Of a stretch of 54,213 nt of DNA, positions 44,491 to 52,429 are shown in pieces. The stretch's first letter is position 1, and each line of letters starts with the position of its first letter. The position numbers were made by a program, and so were the translations under genes. The stretch is from the NCBI RefSeq assembly GCF_007993865.1, contig NZ_VIUH01000030.1:1-54213 (forward strand). Reading direction: 5' to 3'. The notes beneath the pieces are model-generated. The model was not told where the DNA came from and searched no databases. It was given only the letters and a program-made list of their open reading frames with translations. The stretch is from Pseudomonas sp. SJZ079. Its GTDB lineage: Bacteria; Pseudomonadota; Gammaproteobacteria; Pseudomonadales; Pseudomonadaceae.

Positions 44491-44570
44491 GTTTTTAGCC
44501 AAATCAGCTAGAAACACTGCACGCCTCGCACCAGCCCATGACCGTATAAGAACAACCGGCAGGCTCTGAG

Positions 44571-44888
44571 ATGACCACGACTAGTACAACCGACAACACA
44601 ATTCCGCTCGCTGGTAGCGACGAGCGCATCTATCCGCTGGGTGATGGCTCGGTCTTGACCCCCGCCACTTGCGCCACCTTGCTGGGTGTATTGGCGAGCT
44701 TCGTCGGCATCCAGCCCTTCAGCGCAACCGCTCTACAGCGCCTCAGCCTGTTGACCCTGAGCATTTCACTCTGCCTCGGCGTGGCGACCGTCCAGCAGGC
44801 CTCGCTAGAAAATCTTCAGCGCGAAGTCGTGCGCGCTGCCGTGCCGATCACCCTCAAGCCAGCCCTCAGGCCGAGCCAGGCACCTTAG
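44571..44888 (+). pseudogene. Gutted second copy of the NCS2 permease (in-frame internal deletion)
   Basis: The 105-codon frame begins MTTTS and reaches LASFVGI like the permease at 41679, then jumps to a region resembling that permease's C-terminal part: LQRLSLLTLSISLCLGVATVQQAS...VPITLKPAL lines up with LHRRNVLIVAISLGLGLGVAAVPGALS...SPITIGAL. About 330 codons, including the NAT signature, are missing, so it cannot be a transporter. The frame has stayed open with no stop codons, its promoter and operators are intact, and the second channel gene follows 86 bases later. It may be a decaying remnant kept only as a leader for that channel, or a small membrane peptide. The alignment was made by eye. 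Confidence 0.75.
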
Positions 44889-44974
44889 AGGTCACAACCC
44901 TTTCCCTCTGTACCCCCCGCAGCTCGCTGCAGGGTTATGCCCCTTAGTAAGTCCAAAAAAATAAGGAAGATCCG

Positions 44975-45847
44975 ATGAAGCTGAAATACCTGTCACACGG
45001 CCTCGCGTTGTCCGTCGGCCTGCTCGGCGGACAACAGGCCATCGCCGACGATATGTTGTTCTGGCAAGACAACAGCCTCACCTACCTCAACGGCAGCAAC
45101 TTCCAGCGCCTCAATTTCAACGGCGAAGAACAACGCTCGCAAACCACCTACACCTTCGAACATGCCAGTGGCTGGAAGTGGGGCGACATCTTTGCCTTCT
45201 ACGACTACATCGATGCCGACAACCTGCAATTTCGCGGGAGCAACTTCGGCAACCTCAGCGCCAAAGAAAAAAACCACTTCTACTACATGGAGATTAATCC
45301 TCGGGTCAGCGGCAGCTGGCTGACCGGCCAAAGCCTCTCGGTCGGCCCGCTGAAGGACGTTCTGGCTGCCTTCGTATACGAAAAAGGCAACGGCGGCCCC
45401 GGCACCGAGAATTACCTGTATGGCCTGGGCTTCGACTGGGACGTACCCGGTTTCGCCTTCCTGCAGACCAACCTGTACCGGGTGAAGATCAATAACCACA
45501 TCCTCTTCGACCACGACTTCCGAGCCAGCGATGCCGGCAACGGCTACGCCACCCAACTGACAGTGGCCGGCGCGTACCCTTTCGCCATCGGTGATCAAAG
45601 CTTCGTGGTCGACGGCTACGTCGACTGGCGCTCACCCTCCAAGGAGGCCGGCACCCAGACTTCGGTCGGCTCCTCGATCCAGGTCAAGTGGGACGCCGGC
45701 AAGGCCCTGTTCGGCGAAGAGCGCAAGCTCTATGTCGGCACCGAGCTGAACATGTGGCACAACAAATACGGCATCAAGCCCATCGACGGCTCCACCGACG
45801 GCTTCGATCAGACCGCTGTACAAGCACTGGTGAAATACCACTTCTAA
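44975..45847 (+). CDS. Tsx/OmpK-like outer-membrane nucleobase channel, copy 2
   Basis: This 290-residue beta-barrel has a signal peptide (cleavage after GGQQAIA) and ends in KYHF. It is clearly paralogous to copy 1 at 43234 over its whole length. Main differences are in predicted loops: a longer insert DNLQFRGSNFGNLSAKEKNHFYY and HDFRASDAGNGYATQ. These suggest altered loop specificity. AAGGAAG precedes the ATG. It is the only intact gene of module 2. Confidence 0.88.
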   Translation: MKLKYLSHGLALSVGLLGGQQAIADDMLFWQDNSLTYLNGSNFQRLNFNGEEQRSQTTYTFEHASGWKWGDIFAFYDYIDADNLQFRGSNFGNLSAKEKNHFYYMEINPRVSGSWLTGQSLSVGPLKDVLAAFVYEKGNGGPGTENYLYGLGFDWDVPGFAFLQTNLYRVKINNHILFDHDFRASDAGNGYATQLTVAGAYPFAIGDQSFVVDGYVDWRSPSKEAGTQTSVGSSIQVKWDAGKALFGEERKLYVGTELNMWHNKYGIKPIDGSTDGFDQTAVQALVKYHF

Positions 45848-45902
45848 TACCGCCAAACTGAACTCAGTCGGTGCCGGGTGGGCGGCACCGACGAGTAGAA
45901 AA

Positions 45903-45938
45903 GGGGGGATCACGTTTGACGTGATCCCCCCTTTTTTG
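45903..45938 (+). terminator. Terminator of module 2
   Basis: GGGGGGATCACG and CGTGATCCCCCC pair around TTTGA and are followed by six T. It is a paralogue of the hairpin at 44141. Confidence 0.95.
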
Positions 45939-46219
45939 TTCTACCCGCTGCCCCCTTCCTCCCAGATACAGCGCTATACAGCCAGCCGGCCTATGCATTA
46001 CTGAAATTCCCCCTTCCAGCGAACGCGAGTTAGCTGACCAAGCAACGCCTAGTTGTGGGCGCCGCGCTCCACGACGCCCACACAGCAGCGCCCAACAGGC
46101 CTGCAGTAGCGTCACACCCAACACACTATGGATACAATACATGGCGCACATAGAATACAAAAAATCAAATACAACCTTATGAATATATTATATTTTTAGT
46201 CAATGACCGATCAATAACC

Positions 46220-46233
46220 TGACCAAAAAGTCA
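46220..46233. promoter_or_regulatory. RutR-type operator before hpxA
   Basis: TGAC-CAAAAA-GTCA, perfect half-sites with six-base spacing, within CTGACC...GTCAAC. Confidence 0.72.
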
Positions 46234-46303
46234 ACAAAAACAACGACCTGAAAGCCAAATTTGCCGACAATTATGCAAAAAATAATTTCATTGATTGATT
46301 TTA

Positions 46304-46313
46304 TTGTGTACAA
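46304..46313. promoter_or_regulatory. TTGT-N2-ACAA operator before hpxA
   Basis: TTGTGTACAA, 34 bases before the hpxA start codon, in a position to block the promoter or the start of transcription. Confidence 0.68.
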
Positions 46314-46346
46314 CTATGTTCACAAACAGCAGCCGAGAGCCTCTCC

Positions 46347-47084
46347 ATGAAAATTCGCGTGATCAACCCCAACACCACGGCCAGCATGACCGAAAAAATC
46401 GGAGAGGCCGCCAGCCGAATTGCCGCGCCAGGTACGCAGATAATCGCGAGCAACCCGCACAGTGGCCCGGTGTCGATCGAGTGCCATTTCGATGAGGCCA
46501 TTAGCGCGGTGGGCGTCCTGGAAGAAGTCCGCGCCGGGGAGCTTGAACAAACCGATGCCTACATCCTGGCCTGTTTTGGCGACCCCGGTCTGCTGGCGGC
46601 CCGCGAACTCACCCGTGCACCCGTAATCGGCATCGCCGAGGCGGCTTTTCATATGGCGACGTTGATCAGCACCCGCTTTTCCATAGTCACCACCCTGGGC
46701 CGTACCGGAATCATCGCCGAGCACCTGCTGCAGAGTTATGGCTTTGCCCATCACTGCCGCCGGGTGCGAGCAGCCGAGATCCCCGTGCTCGACCTCGAGA
46801 GCAGCGGCGATCAAGCGCTGGACAGGATCATCGACGAGTGCCTCAGGGCCAAGGCCGAAGACAACATCGGCGCCATCGTACTGGGCTGCGGCGGAATGGC
46901 CGACCTGACCGCGCAAATCCGCGATGCCGTCGGGCTGCCGATCATCGAAGGCGTCACCGCGGCGGTGAAACTGGCCGAGTCGCTGGTAAGCCTGGGCCTC
47001 GGCACCAGCAAACACGGCGATCTGGACTTCCCGCGGGCAAAGACCTTCACCGGGCAGTTCAACCACCTCTCCAGCGCCAACTAA
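46347..47084 (+). CDS. hpxA: Allantoin racemase
   Basis: This 245-residue enzyme belongs to the Asp/Glu/hydantoin racemase superfamily and interconverts R- and S-allantoin, so that both forms can be used. The two catalytic cysteines are intact: Cys76 in ILACFGDPG and Cys181 in VLGCGGM. The N-terminus IRVINPNTTASMTEKI is typical of the hydantoin/allantoin subgroup. It leads an operon with two NCS1 transporters, which favours allantoin or a hydantoin-like substrate. Confidence 0.92.
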   Translation: MKIRVINPNTTASMTEKIGEAASRIAAPGTQIIASNPHSGPVSIECHFDEAISAVGVLEEVRAGELEQTDAYILACFGDPGLLAARELTRAPVIGIAEAAFHMATLISTRFSIVTTLGRTGIIAEHLLQSYGFAHHCRRVRAAEIPVLDLESSGDQALDRIIDECLRAKAEDNIGAIVLGCGGMADLTAQIRDAVGLPIIEGVTAAVKLAESLVSLGLGTSKHGDLDFPRAKTFTGQFNHLSSAN

Positions 47085-47228
47085 TTCGGACCCGTCACAC
47101 CAGGAGGAACAGTCTCGAACACAGCGCTGCTCAGAGAAGGCTTAGCGCTTTACGGCAAAGGACTCAGGTAACCACACAACAACAATAACGGGGACAGCAG
47201 CGCGCGTCCCTGCACTGAGGTTCACACC

Positions 47229-48590
47229 ATGCACAATGAAAACGCAACGTCACAAACCATGCTTTACGCAGAACCCGAAGCGACCAAGGCAGCAGGCGAA
47301 GAGTCGCTGGCACCCCAGAAACACCGCATCATGGGACGGGTTTCCTATCTGCTGGCCTGGTTCGGCGGCTGTGTATCGATTGGTACATTCGCCATGGGCT
47401 CCAGCATCGTTGGCACGCTCAACCTGCTGCAAGCGACGCTGGCCATCGCCATCAGCTGCTTTGTCATCGGTATAGCCCTGGCCTTCAATGGTGCCGCCGG
47501 GTACAAGTACGGCATCCCGTTCATGGTCCAGGCACGCAGCGCCTTCGGCTTCGCAGGCACGCGCTTCCCTGGACTGGTGAGGGCCGTTCCCGCCATCGTC
47601 TGGTACGGCTTCCAGAGCTGGATCGGTGCCGGAGCATTGAACGCGGTCTCCAGCACCCTGTTCGGTTTCGACAACCTGGTGTTCTACTTCATCGTCTTCC
47701 AATTCCTCCAGATTGCCCTGTCGATGTTCGGTTTCCAGGGCATCAAGTGGCTGGAAAACGTCGGCAGCGCCTTTATCCTGGCCTCCCTGGTCTACATGTT
47801 CTACAGCGTGATCGATCGCTACGGCTCAGAGATCACCACCAACCTGGTGAACATCGAAGGCACCTGGGGCCTGCCATTCTGGGGTGCCACCATGCTCTTT
47901 CTCGGCATCTACAGCACCATGATGCTCAACGTCAGCGACTACTCGCGTGAACTGGAAGAAGGCACTCGCCCCAGCCTGCTGACGACCATCTACGCCATGT
48001 CGATTTTACCCTGCACCCTGTTCATGGGCCTGATCGGCCTGATGGTCTCCGGTGCGACCGGCGCATCCGACCCGATCCAGGTATTCTCCAGCGCTGTCGA
48101 TAACACCCCGCTGCTGGTCGCCACCCTGCTATTCATTGCCTTCGCCCAGGTGACTACCAACGTGCTCAACAACGTAGTGCCACCGACCTACATCCTGATG
48201 GATGTGTTCAAACTGCGTTTCCGTACCGCCACCATCATCGTCGGCCTGCTGGCCTTCTGCACCTTTCCCTGGGAAATGGTCAAGCCGGAGTCCTCTGCCG
48301 GGTTGCAAGTATTCGTACAAACCTATTCGGCGTTTCTCGGCCCCATCTTCGCCGTAATGGTTGTGGACTACTTCATCCTGCGCCGCCGCACACTCGACCT
48401 CGTCAAGCTGTATGACGAGAACGGCCCGTATCGTGGGGTGAACTACGCGGCGATCATCGCCTCGCTGCTGGGCGCGGTGGTCGCCCTGAGCTTCTCCTCC
48501 ATATCCTGGTACGCAAGCCTGATCCCGGCAGGCCTCAGCTATTATCTGCTGATGCGCCACTGGCCTGCCTGTCAGCGCTTTCGCAGCTGA
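47229..48590 (+). CDS. NCS1-family transporter, probably allantoin permease
   Basis: This 453-residue inner-membrane symporter has about twelve helices of the NCS1 (purine-cytosine/allantoin/hydantoin) family. It contains IVWYGFQSWIGAG, which matches the Trp/Gln substrate-binding helix of the hydantoin carrier Mhp1. Other family segments are GYKYGIPFMVQARSAFG and TTNVLNNVVPPTYILMD. GAGG precedes the ATG. Placement directly after the racemase suggests allantoin uptake (PucI/HpxP-like), but cytosine or other bases cannot be excluded. Confidence 0.85.
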   Translation: MHNENATSQTMLYAEPEATKAAGEESLAPQKHRIMGRVSYLLAWFGGCVSIGTFAMGSSIVGTLNLLQATLAIAISCFVIGIALAFNGAAGYKYGIPFMVQARSAFGFAGTRFPGLVRAVPAIVWYGFQSWIGAGALNAVSSTLFGFDNLVFYFIVFQFLQIALSMFGFQGIKWLENVGSAFILASLVYMFYSVIDRYGSEITTNLVNIEGTWGLPFWGATMLFLGIYSTMMLNVSDYSRELEEGTRPSLLTTIYAMSILPCTLFMGLIGLMVSGATGASDPIQVFSSAVDNTPLLVATLLFIAFAQVTTNVLNNVVPPTYILMDVFKLRFRTATIIVGLLAFCTFPWEMVKPESSAGLQVFVQTYSAFLGPIFAVMVVDYFILRRRTLDLVKLYDENGPYRGVNYAAIIASLLGAVVALSFSSISWYASLIPAGLSYYLLMRHWPACQRFRS

Positions 48591-48621
48591 GAGCTCGTGA
48601 TTTAAAGAGCGCCTGCTGCCC

Positions 48622-48652
48622 CATCCTCACCGACCCCGCGTCGGCGAGGATG
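48622..48652 (+). other. Strong stem-loop between the two NCS1 genes
   Basis: CATCCTC-A-CCGAC and GTCGG-C-GAGGATG form a 12-pair stem with one mismatch and a five-base loop. No T-run follows, so it is not a simple terminator; it may be an mRNA processing or stability element. Confidence 0.6.
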
Positions 48653-48724
48653 TACTCGAGTGATGAATGCCTCTTGGGCGAGCGCCTCCTCAAGCTCGCC
48701 AAAACAAGATTCCAGGAGCTGCCC

Positions 48725-50203
48725 ATGGCTACCGATGACTTCCACATCAAGCAAATCGACACCTCGCTGCACAACGCCGACTTGGCTCCCCTGCCGCCCG
48801 CGCAACGCAAATGGGGCTGGTTCGAGATCTTCAATGTCTGGTCCAACGACATCCAGAGCCTATTCGGCTACACCCTCGCCGCCACCCTGTTCATCTCCTA
48901 TGGGCTGAACGGCTGGGCCGTATTGGCCGGGATCGTCCTGGCCGGCTTCATCGTCATGGGTCTGGTGCAGCTGACCGGTAAGCCCAGTGTCAAATACGGC
49001 ATCCCCTTTCCGGTCATGGCCCGCGCCAGTATGGGCGTGCGTGGCGCCAACTTCCCCGCCGTGGTGCGTGGCATCGTGGCGATTTTCTGGTACGGCGTGC
49101 AGACCTATTTCGCCTCCACCGCCGTCACCCTGCTGATCAATTCGCTAATGGGCAACCCCACTGGTGCGGGCGCCACCTTCCTTGGCATGACCGCGGTCGG
49201 CTGGCTCGCCTATGTGATCGTCTGCGTCTTTCAGGTCGCCCTATTCATCCGCGGCATCGACTGGATCACCAAGTTCCTCAATTGGGCCGGACCGCTGGTT
49301 TACCTGGTGATGATCGCGCTGATGCTGATGATCTGGTACAAAGCCGGCCCCAGCCTGCTGAGCGAACTGGGCAGCATTTTCCGTGGCACCGGCGAATACG
49401 CCGGCGGCCCGATCGCCGCTTTTATCGCAGTGGTCGGCACCATGGTCGCTTACTTCGCCGCAGTGGTGATCAACTACGGCGACTTCGCGCGCTTCGTGAA
49501 AAGCGAGAAGCAGATGACCCTCGGCAACCTCCTCGGCCTGCCAGTCAGCCTGGCGATCTTTTCGATTATTGCCTTGGTCATCACCGCCGGCACGGTGGTG
49601 GTATTCGGTGAGACCTTGACCAACCCGACCGATATTGTCGCCCGGGTGGACAACCTGACCCTGACCGTGATCGCCGCCCTGACCTTCTTCGCCGCCACAG
49701 TCGGCATCAACCTGGTGGCCAACTTCATTCCGCCGGCCTACGACATCGCCAACCTGGCCCCCGCGCATATCAGCGCACGCACCGGCGGCTTCATCACCGC
49801 GGCGATTGCCTTCTTCATCGGCGCGCTGTGGGTCGCCTTCATCAGTAACGTCGGCATCGCCGCCTTCGTCGACACCCTGGGCGCGGTGCTGGCGCCGCTG
49901 TACGGCATCATCGTCGCTGACTACTACCTGGTACGCCGGCAGCAACTCGACCTGCAACATCTGTTCTCGGCCGAAGCCGGCACCACCTACCACTACGATG
50001 GCGGTTGGAACCGCAAGGCGATGGTCGCCTTCGCCATCGCCTCGGTGTTTTCCGTCGCCTCGGTCTGGGCGCCCGGCCTCAGCAACTTGTCCGGTTACTC
50101 CTGGATCTTCGGCGCCATGCTCGGCGCTCTGTTCCATTACCTGCTGATGCGCAAACACTGCGCCGCAAAGAGCCCAGCTGTGACACTGAGTTCGCGCAAC
50201 TGA
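48725..50203 (+). CDS. Second NCS1-family transporter
   Basis: This 492-residue inner-membrane symporter is NCS1-type but only distantly like its neighbour. Binding-helix motif IFWYGVQTYFAS carries the Trp and Gln of Mhp1, and GLVQLTGKPSVKYGIPFPVMARASMG and NLVANFIPPAYDIANLAP are family segments. It resembles the carriers found with pyrimidine and hydantoin degradation genes in pseudomonads. I chose the ATG at 48725, six bases after AGGAG; a longer frame from 48650 would lack support. Its substrate may be a purine degradation intermediate, uracil or hydantoin. Confidence 0.87.
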   Translation: MATDDFHIKQIDTSLHNADLAPLPPAQRKWGWFEIFNVWSNDIQSLFGYTLAATLFISYGLNGWAVLAGIVLAGFIVMGLVQLTGKPSVKYGIPFPVMARASMGVRGANFPAVVRGIVAIFWYGVQTYFASTAVTLLINSLMGNPTGAGATFLGMTAVGWLAYVIVCVFQVALFIRGIDWITKFLNWAGPLVYLVMIALMLMIWYKAGPSLLSELGSIFRGTGEYAGGPIAAFIAVVGTMVAYFAAVVINYGDFARFVKSEKQMTLGNLLGLPVSLAIFSIIALVITAGTVVVFGETLTNPTDIVARVDNLTLTVIAALTFFAATVGINLVANFIPPAYDIANLAPAHISARTGGFITAAIAFFIGALWVAFISNVGIAAFVDTLGAVLAPLYGIIVADYYLVRRQQLDLQHLFSAEAGTTYHYDGGWNRKAMVAFAIASVFSVASVWAPGLSNLSGYSWIFGAMLGALFHYLLMRKHCAAKSPAVTLSSRN

Positions 50204-50309
50204 AGTCGTGATGCATCTGTCGAGTGCGGATTCCAAGGGTATGCCCTCGACAGGACCCGCTACGTACCAACGCCACGGCCATGGCTCAAGCCATCACTCG
50301 GCAAGGCCA

Positions 50310-51128
50310 CTAGCCCCCCGCGGCCTTGGCCTTCTGCCGTTTGAGGAAGTCCACCTTCCACTGCTCCATCCCCATGAACTCGGAGCCAAGATTGGCCTCG
50401 ACCCGATACTTGCTCTTCAACGCATCCACCGCAGCCTGCTGCTCAACTAGAAAGCGATCGAAGCGCTGGATCAGTTCCGGGTGTTTGAGACTGGACAGAT
50501 GAAAACTGCCCTGGGTATGCGGCAGCTTGGGGTCGAACACCAGTGCGCCGGGGCGGGCACGGACATTGTCGAGATAGTGGGTGGCGACCACGACATTGAA
50601 ATAAACCCCGTCGGATTGTTTCTTCAGCGCCTGGTGGATCATCTGCCGCAGATCGTCGCTGTGGATCAGCTGGATCTGCTGAGCATCGATGCGCTCCTGA
50701 TAACCTCGGGGCGTCCAGCCATCGACGATGGTCAGACGCTTGAGTCGCTCGATGGGGTGGCCCTGATACTGCGGGGCGACCAGCACGCCATCCACATAAC
50801 TGACCACCGCCTGGCTGTAGTGCAGATTGACTCCAGTTTTGCGTGACAGCGACCAGTTGCCGCTGTCCGGATATTTGAAGTCCACCTCACCTTGCAGCAG
50901 TGCCGGCAGCAGGCGCTCCACCGAAAGCGGTTTGTAGCTCAACTGCACGCCGCTTTGCGCGGCGAACAAGTCGAACAACTCACGGGCAAAGCCCTGATAC
51001 TGACCTTGCGCATCGATGCTGTAATGCGGGGCAAAGGCCAGATCTTCCACGCCAATCACATAGCTTTCGGCGCTGGCGCCAGTGGCGAACAGAACGGCTA
51101 ACAAACTGCAGACGCGTGTGGGCTTCAC
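50310..51128 (-). CDS. Periplasmic solute-binding protein, family 3-like, without transporter partner
   Basis: The 272-residue product has a signal peptide (cleavage after ATGASA, about 20) and a single bacterial solute-binding domain of the family 3 type (SYVIGVEDLAFAPHYSID...GQYQGFARELFDLFAAQSGVQLSYKPL). No permease or ATPase gene is next to it, so it may serve another transporter or act as a sensor. GTG start: GGAGGG stands six bases upstream. It lies between the NCS1 gene and moaA, on the same strand as moaA. The substrate is unknown. Confidence 0.83.
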   Translation of the reverse strand: MKPTRVCSLLAVLFATGASAESYVIGVEDLAFAPHYSIDAQGQYQGFARELFDLFAAQSGVQLSYKPLSVERLLPALLQGEVDFKYPDSGNWSLSRKTGVNLHYSQAVVSYVDGVLVAPQYQGHPIERLKRLTIVDGWTPRGYQERIDAQQIQLIHSDDLRQMIHQALKKQSDGVYFNVVVATHYLDNVRARPGALVFDPKLPHTQGSFHLSSLKHPELIQRFDRFLVEQQAAVDALKSKYRVEANLGSEFMGMEQWKVDFLKRQKAKAAGG

Positions 51129-51210
51129 AATAACCCTCCAGGTTGGTGTTGAATCGACAAAGCAGTGGGATGGCGAGCCATTGCACGCCGCAAGGGTTTA
51201 ACCGGGTGGT

Positions 51211-52206
51211 TCAACCACCGGTCATGCTCATGAAGCGCACCACTTGCACCTGCTCACGGGTGTCGAAGTGATGACGCTCGGGCTTGAGTTGCAAAGCCTG
51301 TTGCAAGGCCTCGCGCAGGCGCTGGCTATCGCCGGGGTGGGCGCGCATCAGGCGTTTCAGATCCAGCGCGCCGTCGTCTCCCAGGCATAGCACCAACTTG
51401 CCTTCCGCGGTGACCCGCACGCGGTTGCAGTCGCCGCAGAAGTTGTGGCTGTGCGGCGAAATGAAACCTATCCGAGTATCACTGCCTGCCACTTGCCAGT
51501 AGCGCGACGGCCCACCGGTGACCGTGCTGCTGCGCACCAGGGCATGGCGCTGCTCGATGCGCTGGCGCACTTCGTCACTGGAGCAGAAGGTCTGCTCGCG
51601 CCGATGACTGGAGATGCTGCCCAGGGGCATTTCTTCGATGAAGCTGATATCCAGGCCGCGACCCATGGCGTACTCGACCAGGTCGAGCACTTCGTCGTCG
51701 TTACGCCCCTTCTGTACCACGCTGTTCAATTTGATCCTGGCAAACCCGGCAGCGCGCGCCGCATCGATCCCGGCCAGCACCTGATCGAGCTTGTCGCGTC
51801 GGGTAAACGCCGCGAAACGTTCCCGCCGCAGGGAGTCGAGACTGATGTTCAGGCGTTTGACCCCAGCCGCGCGTAATTGCGGCGCCAGTTCGGCCAGTTG
51901 CGAGCCATTGCTGGTGATCGCCAGATCCTCCAGCTCGGGACGCTCGCCGAGGCGCGCCAGCAAACTGAGCAGATTCTTGCGCACCAAAGGCTCGCCGCCG
52001 GTGATGCGGATGCGCTTGACCCCAAGACCGATGAAGGCGTCGGCCACGGCATAGAGCTCTTCCAGACTGAGGATCTGCTCACGTGGAGCGAACACCATGT
52101 CCTCGCTCATGCAGTAGGTGCAGCGAAAGTCGCAGCGATCGGTGACCGACAGCCGCAGGTAGGTGATGCGCCGACCGAAGGGGTCGACCAGCTGGGAGTT
52201 GTGCAC
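51211..52206 (-). CDS. moaA: GTP 3',8-cyclase (molybdenum cofactor biosynthesis)
   Basis: This 331-residue radical-SAM enzyme starts molybdopterin synthesis from GTP. The N-terminal cluster motif CDFRCTYC (C-x3-C-x2-C) and the C-terminal cluster CGDCNRVRVTAEGKLVLC are intact, and the conserved C-terminal Gly-Gly is present. The GTG at 52206 is preceded by AGGAG at seven bases. It is isolated from other moa genes and sits beside the RutR-like regulator, so it probably supplies cofactor for XdhB when purines are used. It may be a second, pathway-dedicated moaA; this cannot be told from the window. Confidence 0.95.
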   Translation of the reverse strand: MHNSQLVDPFGRRITYLRLSVTDRCDFRCTYCMSEDMVFAPREQILSLEELYAVADAFIGLGVKRIRITGGEPLVRKNLLSLLARLGERPELEDLAITSNGSQLAELAPQLRAAGVKRLNISLDSLRRERFAAFTRRDKLDQVLAGIDAARAAGFARIKLNSVVQKGRNDDEVLDLVEYAMGRGLDISFIEEMPLGSISSHRREQTFCSSDEVRQRIEQRHALVRSSTVTGGPSRYWQVAGSDTRIGFISPHSHNFCGDCNRVRVTAEGKLVLCLGDDGALDLKRLMRAHPGDSQRLREALQQALQLKPERHHFDTREQVQVVRFMSMTGG

Positions 52207-52288
52207 AGTGAGTCTCCTGGTGCTCTGGGAGCCGAGACGTTTTTGTTATGGACTGCATGGGCACAGATAGAAACAGAAAAACAGAATC

Positions 52289-52298
52289 CTGTATACAG
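52289..52298. promoter_or_regulatory. TTGT-N2-ACAA-like site at the moaA promoter
   Basis: CTGTATACAG, the palindrome with T to C and A to G at its ends. It covers the proposed minus-strand -10 of moaA. It is a weaker match than the others. Confidence 0.45.
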
Positions 52299-52318
52299 CA
52301 ACCTGACTGTAAAGTCAG
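52290..52318 (-). promoter_or_regulatory. Predicted moaA promoter under the RutR-type operator
   Basis: On the minus strand CTGACT (52313-52318) and TATACA (52290-52295) are 17 bases apart, four of six matches each. Both lie within the two palindromes, so both regulators would block moaA. Confidence 0.5.
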
Positions 52319-52320
52319 GT
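52301..52320. promoter_or_regulatory. Best RutR-type operator, between moaA and the TetR gene
   Basis: ACCTGACTGTAAAGTCAGGT is a perfect palindrome with eight-base arms and a four-base centre, enclosing TGAC-N6-GTCA at 52304-52317. It is the most symmetric copy in the window and lies next to the regulator gene that would bind it. Confidence 0.8.
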
Positions 52321-52429
52321 AAACTGCCAGCAGGCCCGCCGGCCGCCAGCTTGAGGCACCCGCGGAGCCGGTGCTACCATGCCCGACCGCCGCCCGGCGC
52401 CGGGCGACACAAGGAAATCGACAGGGCTT

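Larger units (their letters stand above)
44174..44570. other. Promoter region of module 2
   Basis: This stretch has no supported gene. Its last 170 bases resemble the promoter region before the first permease: the TTGT-N2-ACAA palindrome, TATAGT, the TGAC palindrome, and the stretch CGGCAGGCTCTGAGATG just before the start all occur in the same order. Confidence 0.65.
45939..46346. other. Control region of the allantoin racemase operon
   Basis: No gene is supported. The right half is strongly AT-rich and carries both operator families (46220 and 46304). TTGATT (46291-46296) and TATGTT (46315-46320), 18 bases apart, form a weak possible promoter that includes the second operator in its spacer. 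Confidence 0.5.
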
